DNA of 64,000 nucleotides, taken from assembly GCA_018650845.1 (NCBI GenBank), contig JABIFF010000008.1:308484-372483 (forward strand), in the 5' to 3' direction. Below, piece by piece: positions 1 to 8,778 of the stretch. Both the position numbers and the translations under genes were made by a program. Within the stretch, counting starts at the first letter, position 1, and each line of letters begins with the position of its first letter. Source of the DNA: Chloroflexota bacterium (GTDB lineage: Bacteria > Chloroflexota > Dehalococcoidia > Lucifugimonadales > Lucifugimonadaceae). The notes beneath the pieces were generated by a model. That model did no database searches. It worked only from the letters and a program-made list of their open reading frames with translations, and was not told the origin of the DNA.

Positions 1-2
1 AG

Positions 3-833
3 GCAGTTGAACTACGAATCGCTGACTTTATCGCTGAAGATTATGAATCCCTGTTGGAATTACTCAATCAAGAAGTTACTGGATTAAATGGCGTAACTCA
101 CACGTTCGATCTTGGTGAGACAAACACGATCACTTTGGAATTGAGTTTGCTGGAAAGGCTACTTGGGTTCATTTCGAACCCCGATATCGCCTTCCTATTG
201 ATCTCGCTGGGTGGGCTCGGCGTGATCGTGGAGCTTTGGAATCCTGGTCTTTGGATACCCGGAACATTGGGCGTTTTATTCCTGATTCTGGGCTGGGCGG
301 GTGTTGGGCAACTGCCATTCTCTTGGGCAGGAGTTGCGCTGATTCTGCTTTCTTCAGCGCTGTTTTATCTCGAATCGACGGCGACTGGCATTGGGTATTT
401 CGGAGTTGCTGGCACTATCAGCTTGATACTCGGCGGGGTATTTCTTGTCGGATTTTTTGGGTCTCCGGAGATTCCAGGCGACTCTCTGGCAGTGAGCCGT
501 TGGCTATTGGGAGTAGTTGCGGTATCTGTCGGCGGATTAGTGTTGTGGTTTGCTTCTGAGCTTCGTAAAGCAAAGTATATTTCGCTCTATCAAAGTCCTA
601 CCGTAGCCGGAAGTTTGATTGGAAGTACGGGCGTGGTATCGTCCGGTTTGTCGCCTGCTGGCGAAGTGATCGTCAATGGCGAGCATTGGACCGGTGAGCT
701 AGATATTGAAACCGCCGAACATGTAGCGGTTGGAACGGATGTTGAAGTGGTATCGGTTGACGGCAATCACTTAAGAGTGAAGCTGGTGCGATCCGATTCA
801 AGTGCGAATGACGTATCGAATAAAGACAAGTAA
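3..833 (+). CDS. NfeD-like membrane protein (C-terminal part, cut by window start)
   Basis: The reading frame is open from base 3 and already encodes protein, so this is the tail of a longer gene. The first visible residues (ELRIADFIAEDYESLL) resemble the end of the ClpP-like serine protease domain of long NfeD proteins. They are followed by about five hydrophobic segments (roughly residues 55-190 of the visible part) and a soluble C-terminal OB-fold-like domain (GSTGVVSSGLSPAGEV onward). NfeD proteins partner with SPFH/slipin proteins in membranes, and a slipin gene follows after 38 bases, which supports the call. The catalytic half, if present, lies outside the window. A TTG at base 54 could be mistaken for the start, but the coding signal runs upstream of it. 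Confidence 0.85.
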   Translation, partial: AVELRIADFIAEDYESLLELLNQEVTGLNGVTHTFDLGETNTITLELSLLERLLGFISNPDIAFLLISLGGLGVIVELWNPGLWIPGTLGVLFLILGWAGVGQLPFSWAGVALILLSSALFYLESTATGIGYFGVAGTISLILGGVFLVGFFGSPEIPGDSLAVSRWLLGVVAVSVGGLVLWFASELRKAKYISLYQSPTVAGSLIGSTGVVSSGLSPAGEVIVNGEHWTGELDIETAEHVAVGTDVEVVSVDGNHLRVKLVRSDSSANDVSNKDK

Positions 834-871
834 AACAGGGACGATAATCACGTCCTAGCTAGGAGGGTTCG

Positions 872-1714
872 ATGGCTTTTATCAATTTCGTTCGAGATTA
901 CGAGCGAATTGCGCGATTCAGACTTGGAACGTTTGAAGGGATGATGGGGCCGGGAATTGTTTTCTCGCTGCCGATCATTCACCAGATCCAGAAGATCGAT
1001 ACACGTGTGACGGTTTTGGATATTCCTCGTCAGACGAATATCACGAAAGACAACGCACCGATTGAGATCGATTTCCTTGTGTACCTGCGAGTATCGATCG
1101 AATCCGCGCAGAAGGCTGTTCTAGAGGTCGAGGATTACACCACTGCTGTTGTAGGTCTGGCGACCACGACATTACGAGCTGTGATCGGTGAAATGGATCT
1201 TGATGATGTTTTCTCGCAGCGAGACAAGATCAACGAAGCTCTGCGCTCTCGATTGGATTCCGAGACTGAGAGATGGGGCATCAAGGTTACTAACGTTGAA
1301 ATTCGTGAGATTGACCCACCGAGGGACATTCAGGAAGCGATGAACCGTCAGATGTCAGCAGAACGTGTTCGGCGTGCTGTCGTTCTAGAAGCCGACGGAA
1401 CCAAAGAGGCAGCAGTCACAGTTGCCGAAGGTGAGAAGCAATCTGCAATCCTGAAGGCTGAAGGTGATCGCCAGGCAGAAATTCTGTCTGCTGAGGGTGA
1501 TCAGCAGGCGGCAGTGCTTCGTGCTAAAGGTTATGCAGACGCACTAAAGGCGATTCACGGCGTAGCTCAGGGTGTCGATGCGAACACAATGACTCTCCAG
1601 TACGTCGAGGCTCTGAAAGAACTTGGGGCAGGGGATTCGACGAAGTTCGTCTTGCCGCTAGAGCTGACAAAAATGCTTGGAAGTCTTGGTAGTTTGACGT
1701 CGCAAGGCGACTAA
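872..1714 (+). CDS. SPFH/stomatin-prohibitin (slipin) family protein
   Basis: This is a 280-residue stomatin/slipin-type scaffold protein that assembles at the inner membrane and usually acts with NfeD, whose gene is immediately upstream. The SPFH domain starts at once (DYERIARFRLG, then MGPGIVFSLPII), runs to about residue 170, and is followed by an Ala/Glu/Gln-rich coiled-coil segment with repeated AEGD/AEGE units (about 175-215). The long hydrophobic N-terminal helix of many slipins is missing, so membrane attachment may depend on NfeD. The ATG start is supported by a strong AGGAGG at 861-866. Its cellular target is unknown. Confidence 0.9.
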   Translation: MAFINFVRDYERIARFRLGTFEGMMGPGIVFSLPIIHQIQKIDTRVTVLDIPRQTNITKDNAPIEIDFLVYLRVSIESAQKAVLEVEDYTTAVVGLATTTLRAVIGEMDLDDVFSQRDKINEALRSRLDSETERWGIKVTNVEIREIDPPRDIQEAMNRQMSAERVRRAVVLEADGTKEAAVTVAEGEKQSAILKAEGDRQAEILSAEGDQQAAVLRAKGYADALKAIHGVAQGVDANTMTLQYVEALKELGAGDSTKFVLPLELTKMLGSLGSLTSQGD

Positions 1715-1784
1715 TTATTGGGCGGTGAAATCAATCCGTTTTAGGGTCCGAAATTAGCTGAACCAGACGTCATAAATTGAGCCG

Positions 1785-1827
1785 AATAGGCACGGGATGG
1801 TTGCTTCCATTCCGTGCCTATTTTTTT
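1785..1827 (+). terminator. Rho-independent terminator after the slipin gene
   Basis: A 16-bp stem (1785-1800 pairing with 1807-1822, one mismatch/wobble) around the loop TTGCTT is followed by a run of T to 1827. It would end the NfeD-slipin transcript. Confidence 0.85.
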
Positions 1828-2712
1828 GCCTGTCGCGGGAATCGTTGAAGATTTTCGTTGCAATTATTGCAAAAATGCCGACCCTGAAGAATTGAGTTCA
1901 AAAGCCTGTTTCTTACACACGGATTACATGCAAAACACAACAGTAAATACTCTGGTAAATATGTGACGCTTGCGCCGGTAACTATCATGCCAAATACGCC
2001 GCTGAGAACGACTGATAATGCGTTTGTATTGCCAGCCGAGTACCAGCGCAAATATTGAGAGTTAAATATTTGCGCTGGTGACAACATAACTTGGTCGAAA
2101 GTTGATGCAAAAGAGTGGTTGCGCTATCTGGCCATTGCCTGAGGTGCTCGGCATCGCTTTAACGGTTTCAAGATGGATTACATCTGGAGGACACATATGT
2201 GTTTTGTATTCTTCGGCGTCCTATCCTGGTCCTGACGGATATTCCTTGGGTTCGATGCACAGCCGGTCGTAGAACATAAATGCGCTCCTAACTACCCCAG
2301 AGAAGGCTGTAAAAGCTGTGCGACGAGTTGTGGGCATCAAAATTGCGCTGCAGATGGAATTCGAAACACGCCGCAGCGTTATCTTTGACGATTCTTCCCG
2401 TCTTTCCTCCTCTATAGAGCTCCAGATGCGGACTCAACCCTCGAACACCTCACACTGAAGCAGGTATCATGCCGTAATTCGACACTGTGCCGCCGGGGTT
2501 ACGCTTGCGCTGCGGCTGAAGGGCGGCGCATAATGAGGCGTGTTGCGAAAATAGTCGGCGCTTTTTGTGGCGTTGCGCTGGTGTGGCAATTGGGTGTGTG
2601 TGGATTAGGCGGCTTTGAAAAGGTCGGTACTAGCTGAAATGCCCTCAGGTAACTCATCGGCTCTCTACGGCGAGTGTTAGTAGAGATAGGTACTCGATCA
2701 AGGAACTGTTAG
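1828..2712. other. Long gap without a convincing gene
   Basis: About 885 bases hold no gene I can support, which is unusual in this compact window. Short open frames occur on the minus strand (1818-2087, with two CxxC-type pairs but no ribosome-binding site; and several shorter ones between 2140 and 2450, in different frames). A 34-codon plus-strand frame lies at 2533-2637 with a hydrophobic stretch. None shows a clear start signal or recognisable family. The region may hold a decayed gene, an unrecognised RNA or long regulatory DNA. Confidence 0.4.
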
Positions 2713-3525
2713 ATGGCAAAACTAGGTGATTTCGAATTCCCAGAAATCGGATTAGTCGAAAGTATCGAACTCGGCAAAAAAATTGCGCGGGAATTCGCTG
2801 GTGAGGTTTCACGTCAAGGACTGGCAAGATCTCTCGGAATGTCAGAGCGTGGTGGAGCGTTTTCAGCTCGCCTTGGCGCACTACGCATGTGGGGCGTCGC
2901 AGGAGGTCGAAGTAGGGTTAGGGTCACTCGAGACGGTCTGAGGGCCGTTACGCCGCTCTCTGCTAAAGAGAGTGAAGACGCTCGTGTGAATCTAGCGCGT
3001 AATGTCGCTTTATTCACTGAAATGTCAAAACGACTCGGCGACGAGCCATATGCTCAGGATAGGTTTGCAGTTTTGCTCGAAGAGCTTTCTGGAGCCGATC
3101 GAACGGAAGTTGCCCGTCGTCTAGCCCTAATTGATCGTGTATTCAGTGAAGCACGGCCATATTTACCTAATGATGGAAGTGTTGTTCCGCAAGATCCGAT
3201 CCAGCAACCTTCGTATGAAGCTGCGTCTGAGCAATCTTCGCAGTTTGACCTGAATCCAAGAGAGTCTGCGCCGCTAAGCGGGTCTCAGCCCGTCGAAACT
3301 ATCGTTCAGCCGGTTGATCAAACACATAATGCACCAGTTGGAGATCGTATCGAGCTTGGACTGCCTGACGGAAAGCTTTCGCTGCCGGAGACACTCTCAA
3401 ACCTCGATGCGGCTCTCACGGTATTGTGGGCGCGAAGACAGTTGATAGCAGCTATCGATGCTGCTGACGGCAAAGCGACACCGCAACCACCGCGCGACTT
3501 CTCGAGGCAGTCGCCTCGTAGATAG
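2713..3525 (+). CDS. Conserved-looking winged-helix-type protein of unknown function
   Basis: This 270-residue protein has no firm family assignment. Residues 10-85 (VESIELGKKIAREFAGEVS, then LARSLGMSERGGAFSARLGALRMWGV and VRVTRDG) have the rhythm of a winged-helix DNA-binding domain: helix, recognition helix, wing and a 'T-x-x-G' end. A helical stretch follows (90-150), then a polar, probably disordered Gln/Ser/Pro-rich linker (150-220), and a C-terminal helix with LSNLDAALTVLWARRQLIAAI. The start is supported by AAGGA at 2700-2704. It stands alone between a noncoding gap and a convergent dehydrogenase gene. A role as a transcription regulator is only an inference from fold. Confidence 0.65.
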   Translation: MAKLGDFEFPEIGLVESIELGKKIAREFAGEVSRQGLARSLGMSERGGAFSARLGALRMWGVAGGRSRVRVTRDGLRAVTPLSAKESEDARVNLARNVALFTEMSKRLGDEPYAQDRFAVLLEELSGADRTEVARRLALIDRVFSEARPYLPNDGSVVPQDPIQQPSYEAASEQSSQFDLNPRESAPLSGSQPVETIVQPVDQTHNAPVGDRIELGLPDGKLSLPETLSNLDAALTVLWARRQLIAAIDAADGKATPQPPRDFSRQSPRR

Positions 3526-3528
3526 CGC

Positions 3529-4491
3529 TTATGGCTTTAGCAATACCTTCTGGACACCCTGTCCGGGTCCTGCGGCCGCCTCATAGGCGTCTTGCACCTC
3601 GTCGAATGGAATGACGTGGGAAACCAGCGGTGTTAAATCGAGCTTCCTGATCTGCATTGCTGTGACGATCTTCTTGGCATCTTGATTTGTCGGCCATGCT
3701 GCAGTCGAGATGGTCACTCCTTCAGGAAATTCAATCCCGCTCTCAGCGACTCGTGCGGGACCATACTTTTCAGAGAAGAGCACCGATCCACCGGGCTTTA
3801 CTAAGGTCGCTACCGTTTCGAAGCCGGCATATTCATTTATCGAGCCGACCAAAACGACGTCAGATAGTTGACCTGGCAGTTGATCCGTCGATTTGAAAGT
3901 GTGATCCGCAAATTTTGACGCCAATGTATTGCGAGCTGCGTGATCTTCTACCGCTACAAGATTTTCGATCGATCCTGCATTCCTGAGTGCTACCAGAGCG
4001 GTCATACCAATGGGGTCACAGCCGACCACAGTAACGGATGGCATTCCAAGGCTAAGTGCAAGTGCCGCCGCGTTCACGCCTATACCGACTGTGCCGCCGG
4101 CCAATACTGCGCGCTCTTCTCCTGATTCAGCGATCTTCGTGAGCGTGGTGTTGGCATCTGGTACCCGTACGTACTCTGCATGCCCTCCGGGTAGAGTTTT
4201 TGACCCGAACAGGCCTGACTGGCCGTTTGAACTTACATGGTTGACTGTGTTCGTCACTAAATCGTCTATTTCGACATCCGTGACATCTTCGCCTGTCTCA
4301 ACGACCAACCCGGCGAATTCACCACCGGGAATAATTCTTTCTGAACCAACGCTGAGGAAGCGCTCTACATCCCAGGGGCCGATGGCAGCAGTCGTTACGA
4401 GAACAATTGCATCTCCGGGATCTCGGAGGGCAGGGCGTGGGATTTCGATTATTTCGGCGCGACGGTAGCCTGGAAACGAAATTGCTTGCAT
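3529..4491 (-). CDS. MDR-family (alcohol dehydrogenase-like) oxidoreductase without zinc ligands
   Basis: This 320-residue medium-chain dehydrogenase/reductase has a GroES-like N-terminal half and a Rossmann half (AVLAGGTVGIGVNAAALALSLG, about residues 130-150). The usual catalytic zinc motif CGxD reads GPWD and the usual GHE reads GGE, and the four-Cys structural zinc lobe is absent. It is therefore probably a zinc-independent, NAD(P)-dependent reductase of the quinone/enoyl reductase type; the substrate cannot be told. It starts 6 bases after the uvrC stop codon, so it is probably co-transcribed at the end of the xer-uvrC run. Confidence 0.85.
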   Translation of the reverse strand: MQAISFPGYRRAEIIEIPRPALRDPGDAIVLVTTAAIGPWDVERFLSVGSERIIPGGEFAGLVVETGEDVTDVEIDDLVTNTVNHVSSNGQSGLFGSKTLPGGHAEYVRVPDANTTLTKIAESGEERAVLAGGTVGIGVNAAALALSLGMPSVTVVGCDPIGMTALVALRNAGSIENLVAVEDHAARNTLASKFADHTFKSTDQLPGQLSDVVLVGSINEYAGFETVATLVKPGGSVLFSEKYGPARVAESGIEFPEGVTISTAAWPTNQDAKKIVTAMQIRKLDLTPLVSHVIPFDEVQDAYEAAAGPGQGVQKVLLKP

Positions 4492-4497
4492 TGGTGG

Positions 4498-6339
4498 TTA
4501 AAGATGCTCTTTTATTTGGCGGGCGACTTTTTCGGTCATTCCTGGCGACGCGGCTATCTGTTCTTCAGAGGCCTCGCGAATGCCTTTTACAGAACCGAAA
4601 GTGCGGATCAGCATCTTACGCCGTTTGGGACCAATTCCGGGAACGGAATCGAGCGCAGATTTCACGGATGATTTGCCTCTGAGATTCCGATGGAACGTTA
4701 TTGCGAACCGGTGAGCTTCGTCTCTGGCTCGTTGTAACAAGAACAAACCTTGCGAATTTCGGGGCATTATTACCGGTTCAGCCGCGTCAGGTAAAAATAT
4801 TTCTTCTTCTCGTTTTGCGATCGACGCCAGTTGGATATCTTGCAAACCGAGATAGAGCATTGCTTCAACAGCAGAGGATAGTTGCCCTTTGCCGCCGTCG
4901 ATCAATACGAGATCGGGAGAAGCAGCGAAACTGGCGTTTTCTTCTCCGCCTTCTCTTGCGTTTTTTAGGCGACTGAATCTACGAGTCAAAACCTCTTTCA
5001 TCGATGCGAAATCATCGTTGCCATCGTGGCTCTTGATCTTGAAGCGCCGATAATCCGACGATAGAGGTTTGCCTTCTTGGAAAACCGACATACTTGCGAC
5101 TGTGTTTGTTCCCTGAATGTGTGAGATGTCATAGCACTCGATTCGCTTGGGAAGTTGAGGAAGGTTCAGCTGCTCTTGAAGTTCCGACATTGCGGATTCC
5201 ATACGTGTCGAATCGGAAATCCACTTCAACTTTAGCTGTTCGAAGCCTTGAATTGCATTGTCGTTGACCATCTGAAGTAGTCGGCGTTTAGCTCCTCGTT
5301 GAGGAATCGCAATCTCGACAGGTCCATCGCGCCGAGTTTCGAGCCATTCTCGAATTACTGACTCGCGACTTATCTGTTCTGGAACTAGGACTCGACGTGG
5401 GACGTGTGACGCTGATGTGTAGAACTGTTCGATGAAGCGGGCAAGGATTTCTTCACCTGATTCATCTCGTGTCCCACTCATCGTGAAGTGATCTCGACCT
5501 ATCAGGTTTCCCTGCCGAACAAAGAAAATTTCAACCCACGCCTCTTCTCCACCGTAAGCCGCCCCGATCACATCCATATTCTCTCGACCGAGTCCGACTA
5601 CCTTTTGGCCTTCGTAAACTCTTTCGATAGCTTTCAGTCGATCGCGTAACGCACCTGCACGCTCGAACTGAAGATCATCAGAGGCTTCGTGCATCGCTGA
5701 TTCCAGTTCAGAAACAACTTCCTTCGTGTTCCCTTCAAGGAACATTAGGACCTGATCGATGACTTTCGAATAATCGACTTTCGACGCGTAGCCGGTGCAT
5801 GGGGCAACACAGCGTTTGATATGGAACTCTAAGCAGGGACGATCGTCAGTCCCGGTGATCGCTTTAGTGCAAGAGCGGTAGGGGAACAGTCGTTTCAGTA
5901 GGTCAAGCGTTTTTCGAACGCTACCAGCCGATGCGAAAGGACCGAAATACCGGGCGCCATCGTTGGCGGTCCGGCGAGTTACATAAACCCTTGGGAAATC
6001 TTCAGCGAGATCAACTTTGATATAGGGATAAGTCTTGTCGTCTTTGAGTCTGACGTTGAATCGAGGTTTGTGCTTCTTAATAAGCGAGTTTTCAAGAAGG
6101 AGCGCTTCTTGTTCCGACTCCGTGACGATGAACTCGAAATCGGCGATTCTGGATACGAGTTCAGTTGTTTTCGCATCTAGATTCTTCTTGGAACCGAAGT
6201 AAGACCGCAATCGGTTTCGTAGAGATGAGGATTTGCCTACGTATAGAACTTTTCCATCGGAATCGCGATGAATGTACACCCCGGGTTTGAGGGGAACCGC
6301 TGCGAGCCTGGTTGAGAATGTTCGTGTGGATGCAGGCAA
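4498..6339 (-). CDS. uvrC: Excinuclease ABC subunit C
   Basis: UvrC makes both incisions in UvrABC nucleotide excision repair. The 613-residue protein is full length. It has a GIY-YIG nuclease domain near the N-terminus (PGVYIHRDSDGKVLYVGKSS), four clustered cysteines around residues 150-175, a UVR motif (SELESAMHEASDDLQFERA, about 205-235), an RNase H-like second nuclease domain (ECYDISHIQGT...LVLIDGGKGQL) and a C-terminal helix-hairpin-helix pair (VPGIGPKRRKMLIRTFGS). The only in-frame initiator after the upstream stop is a TTG at 6339, with no obvious Shine-Dalgarno and a hairpin just upstream, so translation may be weak or regulated. Confidence 0.95.
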   Translation of the reverse strand: MPASTRTFSTRLAAVPLKPGVYIHRDSDGKVLYVGKSSSLRNRLRSYFGSKKNLDAKTTELVSRIADFEFIVTESEQEALLLENSLIKKHKPRFNVRLKDDKTYPYIKVDLAEDFPRVYVTRRTANDGARYFGPFASAGSVRKTLDLLKRLFPYRSCTKAITGTDDRPCLEFHIKRCVAPCTGYASKVDYSKVIDQVLMFLEGNTKEVVSELESAMHEASDDLQFERAGALRDRLKAIERVYEGQKVVGLGRENMDVIGAAYGGEEAWVEIFFVRQGNLIGRDHFTMSGTRDESGEEILARFIEQFYTSASHVPRRVLVPEQISRESVIREWLETRRDGPVEIAIPQRGAKRRLLQMVNDNAIQGFEQLKLKWISDSTRMESAMSELQEQLNLPQLPKRIECYDISHIQGTNTVASMSVFQEGKPLSSDYRRFKIKSHDGNDDFASMKEVLTRRFSRLKNAREGGEENASFAASPDLVLIDGGKGQLSSAVEAMLYLGLQDIQLASIAKREEEIFLPDAAEPVIMPRNSQGLFLLQRARDEAHRFAITFHRNLRGKSSVKSALDSVPGIGPKRRKMLIRTFGSVKGIREASEEQIAASPGMTEKVARQIKEHL

Positions 6340-6349
6340 TTGAAAAGTA

Positions 6350-6381
6350 GGCCGTCCAAATCACAATAAATCGGGACGGCC
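6350..6381 (-). terminator. Hairpin between the small membrane protein gene and uvrC
   Basis: GGCCGTCC (6350-6357) pairs with GGACGGCC (6374-6381) across a 16-base loop, and on the minus strand it is followed by TACTTTTC. It could be a weak terminator or attenuator, and it sits only about 10 bases before the uvrC TTG start. Confidence 0.35.
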
Positions 6382-6451
6382 ATCTCACAGAACCATTTTT
6401 TATAGATCTTCACGCCCGATCAATCGGAAGTGAGATTTGTATTGCGCTGAA

Positions 6452-6730
6452 CTAGAGAGCGAACGTAAGCACTATTAGAGCCACGACGACGACGCCAGAC
6501 AGAGTACCCATCTTCTTAAGTTCAGCCGAGAGTGATCGGGTGTAAATCTCAGACCTGACGCTCGCACGTTGAGTCGATCGCTGGACTCGTGCACGAGGCT
6601 GGGGAGCGGATCCACTATCTGCGGAGCTTACTCCTGCGTCACCCACGGAGCCGTCATCTTCTGGGCGTTGTGACTGCGCAAACACGTTTGGCTTGGCAGA
6701 TCGTCGATTCTTTCGAGTGTTCTTTGGCAT
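6452..6730 (-). CDS. Small tail-anchored membrane protein, unknown function
   Basis: This 92-residue protein begins with a basic stretch (MPKNTRKNRRSAKPN), has a polar, probably disordered middle rich in Ser/Asp/Arg, and ends with a single hydrophobic helix (SGVVVVALIVLTFAL). The topology suggests an inner-membrane protein anchored at its C-terminus with the basic part in the cytoplasm. It resembles SecE only in size and topology and lacks the SecE signature, so I do not call it secE. It lies 27 bases downstream of the kinase-like gene on the same strand, inside a probable operon. Confidence 0.6.
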   Translation of the reverse strand: MPKNTRKNRRSAKPNVFAQSQRPEDDGSVGDAGVSSADSGSAPQPRARVQRSTQRASVRSEIYTRSLSAELKKMGTLSGVVVVALIVLTFAL

Positions 6731-6757
6731 TTCGTTCCGGTTGCTTATCGAGCTATG

Positions 6758-7516
6758 TTATTCAGATGTCAGTTCAGATTGAGCGAACGTAGAATCCGCC
6801 CACTTCAAACCCTTTTCAGACATGACTTTCGCTGCATCAATTGTCACCTGAGTGGCATATTCCAGCGAAACGTCTGAAGTGTTCCACATGAAATGATACA
6901 AGAACGGATCGATAGGGCTAGATTCAAATGCGCGCTCAAAGTAACGATGTTGCGCTAAATCGGTGTGTTCGATCAGCGATTCTGCCTGTTCGGGAGTCTC
7001 AAGTCGCATCTGCTGCTGAACTCGTTTGATTCGATCTTCCATTTTCGCAACGACACCGACTCGCAGAACGGTTGGATTGTCGTGCAGGATCGCTGCTCCA
7101 CCACGACCGAGAAGAACCACGTTGCCGATTTCGGCTAGATCATTGATTACTTCGGCTGCTGTGTCGATGAAATGTTGTTCGTCAACTTCTTCCGCACTCG
7201 TGTGTGGAGCTTCTTCCATCTCTGAGTAGGGACGTGCGAGTAGCTGTTCAATACCGGGGCCAAAATAGGGATCTCCACCCATACCGGCTACAGCTGAGCG
7301 GTGAAGCATTCGCTGGATAGCTTGGGCAAATCTATTTGCAAGCGATGGAATTCGGCTCTCTTGATCGGCAAGAGCGGTGACCGTTGCGCCAACTTTCTTG
7401 GCGATGTCGGCGAGCATGAGTCGATCAACGAAATCGAGATCCATCTCTTTGGCGACCATGCGCCCAAGATCCGGACCGCCGGCGCCGAGTCGTCCTTCAA
7501 TCGTGATAACAGTCAA
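6758..7516 (-). CDS. Cytidylate kinase-like family protein
   Basis: This 252-residue P-loop protein resembles the cytidylate-kinase-like family rather than classic Cmk. The N-terminus MTVITIEGRLGAGGPDLGR carries a glycine-rich phosphate-binding loop that lacks the usual GK[ST] lysine, as is common in this family. Later motifs include NVVLLGRGGAAIL (about 135-147) and RVGVVAKMEDRIKRVQ. The start is a TTG with a good GGAGG 5 bases upstream. It sits 20 bases after the xer-type recombinase gene. The substrate is unknown. Confidence 0.8.
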   Translation of the reverse strand: MTVITIEGRLGAGGPDLGRMVAKEMDLDFVDRLMLADIAKKVGATVTALADQESRIPSLANRFAQAIQRMLHRSAVAGMGGDPYFGPGIEQLLARPYSEMEEAPHTSAEEVDEQHFIDTAAEVINDLAEIGNVVLLGRGGAAILHDNPTVLRVGVVAKMEDRIKRVQQQMRLETPEQAESLIEHTDLAQHRYFERAFESSPIDPFLYHFMWNTSDVSLEYATQVTIDAAKVMSEKGLKWADSTFAQSELTSE

Positions 7517-7536
7517 TTTGACCTCCGATAACCAGA

Positions 7537-8433
7537 TCAGGCTCGGGGGTGAGCCTTCGCATACTCGCTACGAACATGATCGTTCGAAAGATGAGTATAT
7601 ATTTGCGTCGTCGCTATGCTCGAATGACCGAGCATTTCTTGAACGTGCCTAAGACTCGCACCGCCGTGCAGCAAATGGGTGGCGAAACTGTGTCGCAGCA
7701 TGTGTGGAGTGATCTTAGACGAAATCCCGACCTTAGTGGCAAGTTTGTTGAGCCGTAACCAGTACGCTTGGCGCGTTATTCGGGTTCCCCGTCGGTTCAG
7801 AAACAGTGCATCTTCGGCAGTATTTCGAATATGTGAAGGGCGTGAATATGTGATGTACTCGGAAATCGACTCTGCAGCACCTTCGTGGATCGGTATCACC
7901 CGTTCCTTGGAGCCTTTGCCGACTGTCCGTACTGTTCCTGAATCCAGATCGACATCTCTGAGATTGAGACCGACCAATTCAGAAACTCGTAGCCCCGCGG
8001 CGTACATGAGTTCGACCATGGCGATATCTCTGGCTTCTTCGACAGAATCGGTATCGGAAGATGCGTCGAGCAATAGATCGACTTCTTCGATGCTGAGAGC
8101 CTTTGGCAGAGCCTGCCCCGCTTTTGGCTGCCGAACGTCTACTAGCGGATTGTCGTCAATGATCTGTTCTTGCTTTAGAAACTTGAAGAACGATTTTGCA
8201 GCTGCAATTTTCCGCGATTTAGTCGAAGGGGCGTAGCCGCGTTCATCGAGGTCTCGAAGGAACGAACGAATGTCTGATTCACTAACGCTGTTCCAATTCG
8301 AGATCGCCTGATCGTTTTCCGCGAGAAAACTGTGGAGGGCCGACAGGTCGTTTCGGTAGGCAGACAATGTGTGCCCTGAGTGACCGCGCTCAACGGACAA
8401 GTAATTTATGAACGATTCAAGTTCAACAAGCAC
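7537..8433 (-). CDS. xerD: Tyrosine recombinase of the XerC/XerD type
   Basis: This 298-residue site-specific recombinase resolves chromosome dimers at dif-like sites. It has the N-terminal SAM-like core-binding domain (1-90) and a full catalytic set: R149 (AAGLRVSEL), K173 (GKGSKE), H244-x-x-R247 (HMLRHSF), H270 (LGHSS) and nucleophile Y279 (IYTHL). Length and even spacing match XerC/XerD housekeeping enzymes rather than phage integrases, and there is no integron or prophage context. Whether it is XerC or XerD cannot be settled from the sequence alone. It is the first gene of a minus-strand run that continues to uvrC. Confidence 0.9.
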   Translation of the reverse strand: MLVELESFINYLSVERGHSGHTLSAYRNDLSALHSFLAENDQAISNWNSVSESDIRSFLRDLDERGYAPSTKSRKIAAAKSFFKFLKQEQIIDDNPLVDVRQPKAGQALPKALSIEEVDLLLDASSDTDSVEEARDIAMVELMYAAGLRVSELVGLNLRDVDLDSGTVRTVGKGSKERVIPIHEGAAESISEYITYSRPSHIRNTAEDALFLNRRGTRITRQAYWLRLNKLATKVGISSKITPHMLRHSFATHLLHGGASLRHVQEMLGHSSIATTQIYTHLSNDHVRSEYAKAHPRA

Positions 8434-8778
8434 TGGATCTGACTCTTCGGTGGCTACTTTATAAGTTCGCTGGATGCCAGCGTATCTATTTTCCGAATGA
8501 AGTCGTAGTTTGGCGTGTGTACGGATTCCTGAAATATTCTGATCATTAGGTGAGAATTATCGTTAGGGAATGACCAGTAAATTAGATTCGCAATCGTGTG
8601 TAACGAATTCATAAGCGCCGAAAACTAGCGTTTGATTCGCTTCCGGGCGAAACCTAGAATCGTGTTCATTGCGTAGACTCGTTTGATCACATTGAATCTG
8701 ATTCACGCGAGAATCATCTCAATACTTGTGTGAACTACTGAATCGTTACGAAAAACTCCAAGGTCTGAGCGCCAGTAC
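8434..8778. other. Divergent intergenic region between xer and lgt
   Basis: About 345 bases separate two divergently transcribed genes and should hold both promoters. I see no gene, hairpin or clear sigma-70 pair that I would defend. Confidence 0.5.

Noticed and set aside
1818..2087. 89-codon minus-strand frame with CxxC-like pairs
   Set aside because: It has no ribosome site, runs into the terminator stem and matches no family I know.
6452..6730. SecE
   Set aside because: Size and the single C-terminal helix are similar, but the conserved SecE segment is lacking and no nusG or ribosomal genes adjoin.
7537..8433. Phage or integron integrase
   Set aside because: Length, complete Xer-like motif spacing and housekeeping neighbours favour XerC/XerD; no attachment site or cargo is visible.
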